A program made the translations under genes and the position numbers. From NCBI GenBank assembly GCA_963978545.1, contig OZ021722.1:1860001-1924000 (forward strand): 64,000 nucleotides of DNA. The letters are read 5' to 3'. Origin of the DNA: Linyphia triangularis (Eukaryota > Arthropoda > Arachnida > Araneae > Linyphiidae). This document shows, piece after piece, positions 42,680-54,055 of this stretch (its first letter is position 1; each line of letters opens with the position of its first letter). The notes below the pieces were generated by a model. It ran no database searches. It had not been told where the DNA came from and saw nothing but the letters and a program-made list of their open reading frames with translations.

Positions 42680-44430
42680 TTCCCTTATAGCTTCTCACTG
42701 GAGCAGCATAGATACATGAAATTCACATTACAGAGGCATCTTTATGTAACATGACGATAAGTAAAACAACTCAGTGGCAAATTGAAATGCAAAGTGTACA
42801 ATGGACAGGGGCCGATTTAGAAATTTGATTACTATAGGCACAATATAACAGATGCCCCCATCGACAATTGTTGGAGTTATTTAAATATTAATTGACAATT
42901 TAGAATACCGTCTATTGCTGTCACGATTAAATTAATGATGAGATATTTTTATTACTGATAAGAATTATTAAAATTTATTCTTGTATTTTATGGCATTGAT
43001 CAAGAGCGCTGAACATAATATTGATAGTTGCATACTAATTCAGGATTTAAAAAAAAAAATGGAGTAGCATTATTAGTGTGCAGTTGACTTTTAGTGTAAG
43101 ATATGATCTCCCCTGTCATCAGGATTAGAGGAATGATCTGGACTCGGCACTGTATTCTCATACTTGACATGAGTTTCTTGATTCAATTCTAGTGGCTAAA
43201 TTACTCGTCCAGTCTTTTGAACTGTTTGCAAGTGATGTAAAGTTTCCAATACATTAAATCTTTACAAAATGCCTATCGTAGAAGCGTCCAAATCATATTT
43301 GATGAAATTCGGATTAGAGGAATGATCTGGTTTACTTAAAGGGGCGATATTCATACTTTTTTAAATCATTTATTCAAAGCAAAAGCGAAACAAAATTTAC
43401 TCCAAGTAACAATAAATGCTATTTAAAAACCAATATTTCACTGTTTAAAAATTTGCCTGGATCAAGTTAACATAATCACAGTGAAAAAGTTGAATTCAAT
43501 TATCTCTTGCGCTCTTAAATGACATCTAAAGAACCAATTTTTTAACATTAGATACTTTTTACTGAAAATAATTTTTTCAATCTCATGAGTAATAATGGAC
43601 GTCAGAGGTTCTATAGAAAGGTGGAAAAACGATATTAAGTGGTAAATACCAAATCAAGTTAACGATTTGGTGGGGAAAAAGTTTTGTACAACCCAAGTAG
43701 TAGCATGACGTGATAAATGACGTAATTTTTAGGGCATCTTTTCTCGAATAACGTTATTCAGTAAAAAATCACGTCAGTTTTGACGTCATTTAATGGTCAT
43801 ACAAACTGACGTTCCTAAAATAACGTAAATTTTTTGGTCATCATATGATGCACATTTTTTTGAGTCATGAAATGACGTCTTTTTGTAAATAATAAATGAC
43901 TCAAATAATTTTGGGTCACAATATGCCGTCATTTTTTAGTCATCATATGATGCGAATTTAACTTTTATTATTTTTTATACGGGCCCATGGAAGAATACAC
44001 ACTTCTACTTGTGAAGACTACTTGTATGACAATTTTATTTTAATAAACATGTAATATTCGTCGTGTATCTACTACAACCAGAAAATAAATAAAAATAATA
44101 GTACAACAAATAGGTGAGTAAGTTTTATGTAAGTAATCTGACTGAGCAATTTAGTCACTAGAATTCATCAAGAAACTCATGTTAAGTGTGAGAATACAAA
44201 GCCAAGTAAACACTGATGACATGGGAGATCATATCTCACATTAAAAGTCAACTCCATGAGTTGTGAGATTTTTAATGTGAATGCCTTTTTGAAACTGCTC
44301 TCTAATGGTACTTCATGCTTTTGCATGTGTCCCCACTGTGCACTTTGCATTTCAATTTACGACTGAGTTGTTTTACTTATCGTTTTGTTACATAAAGATG
44401 CCTCTTTGAATCACTGAATTTCAAAAGACA
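42680..44430. mobile_element. Foldback-like element, ~1.7 kb
   Basis: Blocks at 42710-42830 (GAGGCATCTTTATGTAAC, AAATTGAAATGCAAAGTG) and 43080-43215 (GCAGTTGACTTTTAGTGTAAGA, GAAACTC-type) return in inverted order at 44300-44420 and 44110-44260. The arms are diverged, and the outer ends and target duplication are not resolved. A TGACGT-rich array sits in the loop. No transposase. Confidence 0.6.
43688..43980 (+). repeat. TGACGT/ATCATATGATG-rich degenerate array
   Basis: The block starts ACCCAAGTAGTAGCATGACG, like the 1009 and 5930 elements. It continues with clustered TGACGT or ACGTCA motifs (about 43708, 43723, 43775, 43783, 43807, 43874) and two ATCATATGATGC motifs. Confidence 0.6.
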
Positions 44431-44836
44431 CGGCTCCAGGTGTAAAATACGACAAGCAGAAAAAGACTCCCCACGATCTGTAAAATAGTTGTTAAAAACA
44501 ACACATTGATGTAGAAATAAAGGTGGAAAATCCGAGACAAAACAATCTTGCATAGATTTGAAATCCGATGAGAGGAAATGAAAAAGATCTGTTTCTAAAT
44601 GTAAACATCTATCTTGTTAGTTCATTTTCTATGCACAGACTGTTTTTTCTTTTAATAGCAGGTGGAAATTTATACGTATAGCTTTGCTCTGTATTTATCT
44701 GTAACCATTTATCTCACATTAGTAGTTGGAAAAAAAAAAAGGACTTTACGCCGAGTATTTTATGATAATTAAATAAATAAACGATTGTCTAAATTGTGCA
44801 GTCAACTTTTTAAAAAAAATGTTTAAGACTAATGAC

Positions 44837-45794
44837 CAGGGGTGTAGTGGAGCGGGAACGACGATCCTTTACCTTTTTAAAAAGGGGAACGCGTTCCCTC
44901 ACCTAATTTTTTTTTTAATTTGAATTTTACATTTTTTTTTTTTCTTTTTTTCCTTCTTACGTGACATTAAATGCAAAATCGAGTAAGAAAACGAAAAAGT
45001 TCTTTCCTGAGAATTATGGCCGACCAAAAGGTATAGTGGTTAGCGTGCTAGCTTCTAGACCGCGAGGTTGCGGGTTCCGAGTCCCGTGTTAGGCATGGGT
45101 GTTTGTAAATGTATGTTGGCTTGTCAAATGACGAATGTTTCGGCGCATTATAGCCCTCGTGTTGCTGACGGCGCCAGATAATCTGAAAACAACCAACCAA
45201 CCTGAGAATTATGCTTTCGTTTTTGATCCACAATTTCAGAGCTGAGCAGGAAAGTCCAAGTATTTGCAAAACACATACTAGTTGCTAATTTCATTTTATT
45301 AATGGAGCAAATTTTGAAAAAGAAAGGAAGGGTCTATCAAGCAAGAACAACTTCTCTACATTTTCATCTCGAGAAACAGAAAAACCATAAAACTCAATCG
45401 ACATCTGCAACGATCGCAATATTTTAAAATTCCTTTTGAAAACAGATTTCGAGAGCGTCTGAATCGAAACTAGATCTCTTATAGAAATTTTTCTGAATGG
45501 AAATTGTTAAAAAAAAAAAAAAATTTGTCAATGACAATAATATGTTTGAACATGTCTTATAATCCATTTATAAAGTGTCAAACGATCTGTTAAAATGGGT
45601 TGTGTAAGGCAAAATGTTTTAAAATCCATATAACTTAATAGTTTAAAAAATAGTTTAAATAATATTATTTATACTATTATTTATTCTAAGTAGTCATTTT
45701 CACCTTCCCCCTCCTCCCAAAGAAAAAAAGTATACTTTAGCATAACGACACGACTTAGCGTTCCCACACCTATTTATTTTACACTACACCACTG
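44837..45794. mobile_element. hAT-type element hosting a SINE
   Basis: CAGGGGTGTAGTGGAG at 44837 faces the reverse complement of CAGTGGTGTAGTG at 45794. The flanks CTAATGAC and GTAATGAG share TAATGA. A second, SINE-free copy of part of it lies at 47950-48160 (AAGTAAGAAAATGAAAAAGTT, CAGTTGAGCAGGCAAGTTC). It is non-autonomous. Confidence 0.75.
45019..45200 (+). mobile_element. SINE-A copy, exact 13-bp target duplication
   Basis: The head GCCGACCAAAAGGTATAGTGG is present. CCTGAGAATTATG is repeated at 45006-45018 and 45201-45213. The insertion is inside the 44837-45794 hAT element, and the related copy at 47950 has no SINE at the matching place. Confidence 0.95.
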
Positions 45795-45802
45795 GTAATG
45801 AG

Positions 45803-46316
<514 letters not shown>

Positions 46317-46330
46317 AGTATACAAAAAAC

Positions 46331-46440
46331 TCCAGTTGTTTCTGCCAATAATCACATGCTTGTCTCAAATTTAAGTCGTATGTATGCCTAAGTACACGCC
46401 GTATTACTTTGCACAAAACCCTACCGTGTCTCTGAATATG
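46331..46440 (+). pseudogene. Diverged 18S rRNA 5'-end fragment
   Basis: The segment runs CTGCCAATAATCACATGCTTG, then TCTCAAA, GTATGCCTAAGTACA and CCGTATTA. This follows the first ~60 nt of eukaryotic 18S rRNA (CTGCCAGTAGTCATATGCTTG...), with many substitutions. It duplicates the same 18S region as 46555-46644. Confidence 0.7.
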
Positions 46441-46554
46441 AAAAATCGCTAATCCTGAAGATCCTGGTAAGGATAATGCGACTAAAAAAAACATGCCTTC
46501 TATTTTTAAACTATTAATTATTCAATTGTAAAACGTGAATGAAACTCCCTATTA

Positions 46555-47135
46555 GTCGATCCGGCCAGTAGTCATATGCTTGTCTCAATGATTAACTCAT
46601 GCATGTCTCAGTACACGGCTTATTAAGGTGAAACCGCGAATTGATCATTAATTCGGTTGGTTGTTTTCAGATTATCTGGCGCAGTCAGCAACACGAGGGC
46701 TATAATGCGCCTAAACATTTGTCATTTGACAAGCCAACATACATTTACAAACAACCATACCTTACACGGGACTCGAACCCGCAACCTCGCTGTCTAGAAG
46801 CTAGTATGCAAACCACTATACCGTTTGGTCGGCGTCTCACTAATTCGGTTATGGCCCCCTTAGATCGTGTCAACTTTTACATGAAAAGTTGTGGTGTTTC
46901 TAGAGTTAATCCTTGCAATCCAAAGTTCCGACGAAAGGAACGCTTTAATATTCGATCAAAACCAATCGGTGGCTCATCCATCATTATTATATGATAAATC
47001 TCAATAACTTTTTGCTGATAGTATAACCGTAGTACCCACGACACTTCTTTCATATATCTGCCTGATCAACTGCCGATGGTAGGTTCTGCGACTACTGGGG
47101 TTGTAACGGGACATCAGGGTTCGATTCCGGAGAAG
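46555..47135 (+). pseudogene. 18S rRNA pseudogene split by a SINE
   Basis: GGCCAGTAGTCATATGCTTG through TTAAGGTGAAACCGCGAATT (46565-46642) follows the 18S 5' domain. After the SINE, GTTATGGCCCCCTTAGATCGT, CTAGAGTTAATCC, TCAAAACCAATCGG, AATAACTTTTTGCTGAT, TCAACTGCCGATGGTAGGTT and CAGGGTTCGATTCCGGAG continue in 18S order to about nt 400. Substitutions and indels throughout, plus a lack of rDNA context, make it a dead, dispersed copy. Confidence 0.85.
46659..46836 (-). mobile_element. SINE-A copy inside the 18S pseudogene
   Basis: Full SINE-A in minus orientation, with B-box GGGTTCGAGTCCCGTG. TCATTAATTCGGTT (46645-46658) and TCACTAATTCGGTT (46837-46850) match at 13 of 14. The duplicated target is 18S-derived sequence. 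Confidence 0.9.
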
Positions 47136-47352
47136 GTTAGTTAGTTGGAGTTTAACGGAGCAAGGGCAACGCGAGCTAATCCTTGCGATAATGCGACAAA
47201 CTTATTGAATTGTCATCGGTCCTTGAGAACTATCGAGAACTATGATATGATGCCAACATACATTTACAAACACCCATGCCAAACACGGGACTCGAACCCG
47301 CAACCTCGAGGTCTAGAAGCTAGCACGCTAACCACTATACCGTTTGGTCGGC
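47136..47352 (-). mobile_element. Chimeric SINE: SINE-A head with SINE-C tail
   Basis: The minus strand starts with the normal SINE-A head and GTTTGTAAATGTATGTTGGC. It then departs into unrelated sequence ending with AACTAACTAACC, and TTGCCCTTGCTCCGTTAAAC replaces the usual tail. It sits immediately after the last recognisable 18S-like bases. No clear target duplication is seen. Confidence 0.7.
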
Positions 47353-47467
47353 CTGACCGATTTGGGATCTGATCTCGGAGGGATTCGAATCCCTAGTAGT
47401 CTTGAATGGTCGTTTTCTGGTTTGGAACTTTCCAATCATCGGGTGCAAATATGCCAGTGACTTGAGT

Positions 47468-47660
47468 TCGATTGGTCAGTTGGTTTGTACTCTCAACGAC
47501 CTTATATTTTTGCACAATAACGACTAATCAGGCTGGGACCTACAGCCTAACGTGGATTCTGAAACGCAACGAACATCCATGCCTAAACCAAGATTCGAAC
47601 CCTGCACTTTTGGCCTGCGAGGCCGGAGCGCTAATCACTCACTCAAATCAGGCGGGCAGA
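47468..47660 (-). mobile_element. SINE-B copy
   Basis: Minus-strand CGGCCTCGCAGGCCAAAAGTG and GGGTTCGAATCTTGG form the tRNA-like region. The body ends GTACAAACCAACTG. Same family as 26566. Confidence 0.75.
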
Positions 47661-47839
47661 ATCAAGTTCGAAATTTACACAGCTTGTTGCTCAAATGACA
47701 TCATAATACAATGCATCTATTTCTGCGCTAACTTTGAACCAAAAATGAAATCGTTACGTCATGCAAATGATTACTCTCTCCGTGTCACATTTTCGATGAT
47801 GGAATTTTTTTAACTTGTTTTAAGAGTCTAAACGACTCA

Positions 47840-48240
47840 ATTACCAAACAGAAAGAATCTGCTTCTACCACGAAAAGCAGTCAAGTTCTCTTCAAGTGGC
47901 GAGCTTGACAATGTTTGACCAACCCACTTCCCTCCCCACCTCTGCCTACGACGTAATTTATGTAGTGGAGGGGAAATGCGTAGCCCTCTTGCCTCATTAA
48001 AAGCGGGAAACGGCGTTCCTTCTTTTGAATTCAAATAGTTTTTCTTTATTTGTCACTTCACTTAAAGTCAAGTAAGAAAATGAAAAAGTTTTTGTTTGAG
48101 AGCTACTTCTTTATTCTCAATCCACAACTTCGCAGTTGAGCAGGCAAGTTCAATTATTTGCTCACTGAAAAAGGACACGGCAACCCGCACTTGACAATAT
48201 CCATCAACACACGTATGAGATTCCACCCCCCCCCCCCCAC
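47840..48240. mobile_element. Partial second copy of the 44837 hAT family
   Basis: TGTAGTGGAGGGGAAATGCG, GTTCCTTC, AAGTAAGAAAATGAAAAAGTT and CAGTTGAGCAGGCAAGTTC parallel the order in 44837-45260 without the SINE. The ends are not resolved. A C run lies at 48225-48238. Confidence 0.55.
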
Positions 48241-48539
48241 ACACACCAATGATCTTCATTATTATTTACTGGATGAATTCCAGGCGTCAAATTTATATGA
48301 CACCTCGTGATTGCGGATTCAACTCTCATACACATGACACAACTATCGGCATTTGTAAACAGCAAAACTATGGTCGGAAGCAGGCCCGTGCTGGGCCGCC
48401 GGGACGTATCCCGGTGCGCCCTCCAGCCTGGAAATTTTGGCGCCCTCTTGTTCCGAAACTGACAAGTTTTACGACTAGGCATCTCGTCGATGAGCGGCCG
48501 GGTTGAGTGTTGCGACTGTAGGCTACTACTGAAAGGACA

Positions 48540-49480
48540 AGTGCGTTTCGTTGACCCCATCCACAAATGCACTAATTTTTTAATATATACCAAAATTTAA
48601 TGCTCAATTATTGCTTTCAGAATCCACCATTAAAAAAATTAGTGCGTCAATATTTACCGAGAAATATAAAGAAATGCGTAGACGGGGCCAACGAAACTTT
48701 AGCCCCGCCCACAAACGCACTAATTTTTTAATATATGCCAAATTTTAGTGCTTTAAGAATCCATCATCCAAAAAATTAGTGCGTCCTTACTTTTCATAAA
48801 ATTCAAAGTTAATTGAGGGTAGGCAGGCAAACTGCTGGCCCCACCCGCAAAAGCAACCATCATTCATTATATGTTAAAATGTTGGGCATAATTAGTGCTT
48901 TCAGAATACCCAACTGCCAGAATTAGAGCGTCAATATTTTGGCCAAAATTGACCATTTTGTAATAATTATTCACTTGTCACTTCCGTTTCGTTGGCCCCG
49001 CCCACTAAAGCAATCATCACTAATTATATGTTAAAATGTTGGGCATTGTTGACCTTTTGTGCTTTCAGAATACCTAACTGCCAAATTAGGGCGTCAATAT
49101 TTTGGCCAAAATCGCCAATTTTAGCTTATTGCCGAATGTACGCGAGCCTTAAACCGATGTTAATTATCCCGCACTAATTGTATGACCGGTGCCAAATTTT
49201 AGTACTCAATTAGTGCTTTCAGAATCGCCTACCGCTTGAATTAGTGCGTCAATATTTTGGCTAAAATTGACCATTTTGTTATAATTATTCACTAATCACT
49301 TCCGTTTCGTTGGCCCCACCCACAGACTCACTATTTGTCTCACATATGCAAACATGTAGTGCTCAATTAGTGCTTTCAGAATCCCCAACTGCTAGAATTA
49401 GTGGGTCAATATTTTGGCCATAATTGACCTTTTTGTAATAATTATTCACAAATCACTTCCGTTTTGTTGACCTCGCCCAC
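48540..49480 (+). repeat. Tandem array of ~155-bp units
   Basis: About six units share GTTGGCCCCGCCCACA-like, TTAGTGCTTTCAGAAT, AATTAGTGCGTCAATATTTTGG and TTTTGTAATAATTATTCAC motifs. The units begin near 48547, 48690, 48835, 48988, 49305 and 49460, with one degenerate unit between. Confidence 0.75.
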
Positions 49481-49499
49481 AGACGAACTAAAAGTATAT

Positions 49500-49718
49500 A
49501 AATTCTTCTAACCATTCCATTGATTCAAGTTTCTTGCGAACGAGCATTTTCTAAATTGAAACTTATTAAAACCAGATTGAGATCGTCTTTGGCAAACGAA
49601 AATTTAGAGTCTTTACTGTGCTCAGAAGGTGATATTTTAAACTCCATAGATCCAGACACCGTTATTGATTATCTTTGTCACTCCAGCTCCGAATTAAAAA
49701 GACTTCTTCAGGTTTAGT
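49500..49718 (+). pseudogene. hAT transposase C-terminal domain remnant
   Basis: The frame reads IPLIQVSCERAFSKLKLIK followed by TRLRSSLANENLESLL and ends with a stop at 49718. SCERxFSKLKLIKTRLRSSL is the hAT C-terminal dimerisation signature, closest to ZMYM1-like transposases. The rest of the enzyme is missing, replaced upstream by the tandem array. Confidence 0.8.
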
Positions 49719-49740
49719 TTGTAAATTCAATCAAAGAACA

Positions 49741-50620
49741 TTACATTTGTGAACATATTTGTTTTTGTTACTTTCTTTAAGAAATTAAGTAGTAAATGCT
49801 GGTAACTTTTTTTGAAATGTATGTAATGTTAAATTGTCTCGTCTTAATTTTCTATGCGAGTTAGTTTACCAAAATTACACTTATTATGTTTCAGCTACTA
49901 CTTTGTCTTTTATTTCACCCTATAAGACATTGCAAATATTTGAAATGGATCAAATGAACATTAGAATTTAGCAAACAATATATGGTGATTTTGTTTGACA
50001 AATACCACATCGATTTTTTTTCTTTATTCTTAATAGTACTGAGGGTGAATGTCAAAAAGATAATTGGTGAGGTAAAAAAAAAAAAATTACCTGAGAATGC
50101 AGGTCACTAACAAAAAATGGAGCGAACTTTCGTTTAAAATGTAAACAGATTTTACACAGAAATATGTATTTTAATGTGGCATCAACATTTCTGTGGCGGC
50201 TGTGGGTTCGGACTGTTGTTTCGTGACTTGCAAAGAAAAATGAGAGTTCCGCCTTGAAATTAGTCGGATTAAATCAGAGTATTTTTGTAAATTTTTCTGC
50301 AAGTGTATGAAATTATCGGGATTCTCAAAGAAATTATATTTCTAAATTTTCAAGAGTGCCAGGCCAGTACGCACCTGATCTAGGCCAATCCTGCCCAAAG
50401 CTGAATAAAATATACTGATGGGTTTGAAATGTTGATGTGCACAGTATTAAAATTGAAATATTTTTTTTATATGCAAAGAGGGATGGCTAAAAAATATATA
50501 TTTTGTAATGCTTGTGACATGTTTATTTTTGTAAAAAAAATCGTGTATGTTGGAATTATTTCGGTCAAGATTGGTCAATACTTCCAGAATCCCTGTTCCC
50601 GACATTGGCTATTCTAGGAG
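49741..50620. other. AT-rich stretch, no gene seen
   Basis: The motif GGCCAGTACGCACCTG at 50362 is related to the CAGGGGCGTACTGGCC terminus, so one end of that family may lie here. No gene is supported. Confidence 0.4.
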
Positions 50621-50965
50621 GGCCATAGGTTATCCGGTGCAATTACCGGACCGGTCAGTGTTTGCGAAAAATGGACCGGTTCAGTGTGAAAGTTCGTATT
50701 ATTTTAATACGTAATTTTTTTTTAAATATAAATACTAATTGCCTTACTTAAAGTTTTTTTTAAAACCCAGTGCATTTAAATCCCAATCTTTCAAACTTGA
50801 TCCTCTCTTTTTCGTTTAGTAGGGGTGATAAGAAAATCGAAGAAAAGTAGGGGGGGGGGGGATTGTGGAAGAGCGGCCGACAACGCCTGAGGTGAGGAAG
50901 GGACCAAGGAGGTCTGACGACCACCCAGACATCGATGAGCTATAAACCCATTACTATAATTGGTC
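50621..50965 (-). mobile_element. Second copy of the CAGGGGCGTACTGGCC repeat
   Basis: CCATAGGTTATCCGGTGCAAT, CCGGACCGGTCAGTGTTTGC and GAGGTGAGGAAGGGACCAAGG run in the reverse order of 45803-46136. A G run lies at 50850-50860. Confidence 0.6.
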
Positions 50966-50998
50966 GCCAAGATTTTTGGCAACATATATTGTTCGGAC

Positions 50999-51135
50999 CA
51001 GGATTGCCATATTGGCCTTCTTAAGGCCAAATTTTGGAAATTTGGCCTTTTTTAGAAGTGCCTGGCCTTAAGAATTTACGTTTGGCCTTTTCTTTAATTT
51101 GGCCTTATTTTTGGTCTTTTTTTTTTTTTCTCACA
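50999..51135. mobile_element. One end of a hAT-like element with TTGGCCTT array
   Basis: CAGGATTGCCATATTGGCCTT at about 51000 is followed by six or more GGCCTT/AAGGCC motifs. This parallels the terminus plus clustered subterminal motif seen at 55566. The other end is not found. Confidence 0.4.
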
Positions 51136-51849
51136 TCTTCCGAAGTCAGAAAAAAATACTAAATTAAAACAAACTTTCCCTTTTTTTTTCTTAAACTTTT
51201 TGAGTGAGAAGATACGCTTTTCGCCTGCAGTTAAGTGCGATACCTTCTTTAATCTCGTTTTTTGGCCTCAGGAGCTGACCAGTGACGACCGGAGTTGACA
51301 AGAAGAGGGGTAGGGGGTCGAATGATTGTCCGAATACAGGATGTAAACGAGGCTCTAGGCAGAATAACAGCAGGTTCTTTTTAAGGGGAAAGGGCGACAT
51401 CAATTAAGATAAATGATAGAGAGACAGGGGTTTCCAAGAATCTTGTCTCAAAAAGGATGGTGAAATTAGTCGTTCTGCTTCGGACATCTTAAAAGGAACT
51501 TCTCAGGTCCGGGGGTCACTTTTTCGAGGCGGGAAAGTGGGTCTTCTCTTCACTCTTGTTGTTATGACATCAGTATCGAATGAAATTGATAAATGATTGA
51601 ACACAACACAAAAAAAGGGTGACTATCGTTTGGTTGAGTTGAGAGGAAATTTTCACTTTCCAATAAGTGTTTATGTTTTAATATCTAAAATTATGCAATG
51701 CTGTTCTTTCCTCATTCATGCTCTTCAAATTATATACACGTGCTGTTATCTCACATGAGCTCAGCTGATTTTATGTTAGTGTTCTTGGATGTCTTCCCAT
51801 TGACCAACAATTACATTTCAAGTAAGTGTCCTTTCAAATTATTTATATA
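51136..51849. other. Unassigned stretch
   Basis: No gene or element boundary recognised. Confidence 0.4.
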
Positions 51850-51964
51850 CTAGCTAAATACCCGTGCTTCGCAACGAAATGTTAACATGTGCAATATTTT
51901 AGATAGCTGTGAGGCCTCACGTTTCGGAAATCTGTCATTCGTGTATAGGACCCAGATTTTGGCG

Positions 51965-52165
51965 CTTCGCTCGCAGGAAGGTTCATCGCTACGCAAAATC
52001 GAGCTCGCTTCGTTCGCTGAAAAGTTTCTGGACACATGAACACAGGCTTATTTCACTCGTTAAAAGGTTCATTGCTATGCAAGCATAGGCTCTCTTCGCT
52101 CGCTGAAAGGTTCATTGCTGCTTAAGCATAAGCTCGCTTCACTCACTAAAATCTAATTGCTACGT
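51965..52165 (+). repeat. ~55-bp minisatellite ('GCTCGCTTCGTTCGCTGAAA')
   Basis: About four units combine GGTTCATTGCTA(T/C)GCAA, a CATAGGCTC motif and CTTCGCTCGCTGAAA. Confidence 0.7.
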
Positions 52166-52264
52166 ATAGCCTTAGTATTAGAAGCCTCTCCCTTGTCAAG
52201 AAAAAAAAATTCCGCATTTATACAATAATACAACACCCATTTAAGATTATTTTAAAAAGCGTTT

Positions 52265-53110
52265 GTCGAAAGCAAAATTAGAGGCTGAAACTACTTATGT
52301 TGAATCTTTCAGAGCTCTAGGCCTATTCGAAGTCGCTTTTTGTGAAAAAATCAATTAAAAAAACAAATTAAAATTTTAATATTCTTTTTGTTAGTCCAAT
52401 TTGAAGGACAAAACTACTTGTGTTGAAAATTTCAGAAATGTAGCCCAATTACAAATCGTTTTGTAAAATATTTGTTAATTAATTAAAAAAAAATTCTGTT
52501 TACAAAAATCCAATTAGAAGGCACAACTATTTATGTCGAAAATTTCAAAGTTGTAGCCCTATTTGAAATCGTTTTGTAATATATATATTAATTAATAAAA
52601 AAATTAATTAATAACGAACTAAACAAAAATTTAAAATTCAGTTTTTCTAAAGTCAAATTAGAAGGCCAAAACTACTTATGTTGAAAATTTTAGAACTGTA
52701 ACCCTGTTAAAAATCGTTTTGTAAAATATTAATCAATTAATTAAAAAAAAAACTAAATAAAAATTTAAAATTCTGTTTTTCAAAAGTCCAATTAGAAGGC
52801 CAAAACTACTTATGTTGAAAATTTCAGAGCTGTATCTCTATTTGAAGTCACTTTGTAAAAATTAAATTAATTAAAAAAGAACTAATTAAAATTTTAAAAT
52901 TCTGTTTGTGATGTATACAATTAGAAGGCCAAAACTACTTATGTTGAAAATTTCGGAGCTGTAGCCCTATTAGATATCGTTTTGTAACATATTTATTAAT
53001 AAATTAAAAAAATTAATTAAAAAAAAACTAATTAAAATTTTAACATTCTGTTTGTGATGCTTACAATTAGAAGGCCAAAACTACATATGCTGAAAATTTC
53101 ACTCTACTCC
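52265..53110 (+). repeat. ~130-bp minisatellite ('AGAAGGCCAAAACTACTTATG')
   Basis: About seven units share CAATTAGAAGGCCAAAACTAC, TTATGTTGAAAATTTC, AGCTGTAGCCCTATT and CGTTTTGTAA, separated by AT-rich ATTAATTAA spacers, at about 52270, 52395, 52515, 52650, 52785, 52915 and 53065. Confidence 0.8.
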
Positions 53111-53224
53111 AATTTTAAGTAGGTTTCTATAGATCCACAGACAGACAGACGCACAGCTTGTTTTATTATTGTAGATAAAAAGAAAGTCTTATTTACATGC
53201 TATATATCCTTCCACATTTCGCAA

Positions 53225-53362
53225 GCTTCTTGTGAACTATCATTTTCAAAATTGAAGTCAATTTTAAATCAATTACTTAGCACGATTACGAAGGGTTCAT
53301 ATTTTTCAAAAAACATACCATCGGAAGATATAATAAATGAGATGCGTGAAAAGAGTATATAG
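53225..53362 (+). pseudogene. hAT C-terminal domain remnant
   Basis: One frame reads ASCELSFSKLKSILNQLLS then TITKGSYFSKN...DIINEMREKSI and a stop. ASCExSFSKLKxIxxxLR is the hAT dimerisation motif. It lies immediately after the retroelement-like repeat at 51850-53185, which may have inserted into a hAT gene. Confidence 0.6.
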
Positions 53363-53369
53363 GAAGATA

Positions 53370-54055
53370 TTTTTTTTTTTTAATATAAGTTCCTGTATAA
53401 CACTACTATTTTTGACATGATTGATTAAAAATTTCTTTGATTCATTAAATTGTGCTTCTATTTTCGTACTTAATTTTGAACTTAACTTCAATGACTTATC
53501 TATCTAAACTACAATGCTAATATAATGACAATAATACATGTGATTGGTGTGTACAATGACAATAATATGTGATACAGCTGTGAGTTCCGTGCCAAGGGAT
53601 GTGGGGGGGACATATTCTATACTTCCAAAGAAAGAAAAAGCTGCAAAGGGGTGCGGGCCCGTCAGTGTCAGTAAAAAATGGACCGGTCCGGCACTTATTA
53701 AGTTCTTTCTTTGGTCTTCCAATTTTTATTTCAATATAAGTAGTTGCTTTGCTTAGCACTTTTTTTTTTTTTTTTTTTTTTAAGTATATGTGATACAGCT
53801 GTGCTGTGAGTTTTATTTCTTAAAATCTCAAATTATTTCTTAAATCTCAAAATTCATTCAAATCTCAATCACTCTCACCACAATTATACCAATTCAATTA
53901 TTAAAATTAATTTTTACAAATAAAACTATTTAATTATTGAAAATATTTTACATAAATATTCAAAAAATAAAGTGTAGTAATTATTAAAAAACTAATTATC
54001 ATAATGAATTATTCAATTAATTATTGGAAATATTATTAAAATTTGATTAATGGTT
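53370..54055. other. AT-rich stretch with partial repeat copy
   Basis: GGGCCCGTCAGTGTCAGTAA and ATGGACCGGTCCGG (53655-53690) are from the CAGGGGCGTACTGGCC family. The T run at 53760-53780 and surrounding AT-rich DNA hold no gene. Confidence 0.5.

Larger units (their letters stand above)
48384..49740 (+). mobile_element. Internally rearranged hAT (ZMYM1-like) derivative
   Basis: CAGGCCCGTGCTGGGCCGCC at about 48382 is a hAT-like terminus. A tandem array (48540-49480) leads into a hAT C-terminal domain (49500-49718). The opposite terminus is not found, so the element is truncated or the right end has diverged. Confidence 0.5.
51850..53185 (+). mobile_element. Retroelement-like repeat with ACTAGCTAAATACCCGTGC start
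   Basis: The start ACTAGCTAAATACCCGTGCTT and the end with CACAGACAGACAGACGCACAG plus TTATTATTGTAGATAAAAAG are features of a widespread arthropod retroelement group, possibly RTE- or Penelope-like. The interior consists of two different tandem arrays. There is no reverse transcriptase. Confidence 0.5.

Noticed and set aside
46555..47135. Functional 18S rRNA gene
   Set aside because: Only the 5' fifth is present, with many substitutions, indels and a SINE insertion.
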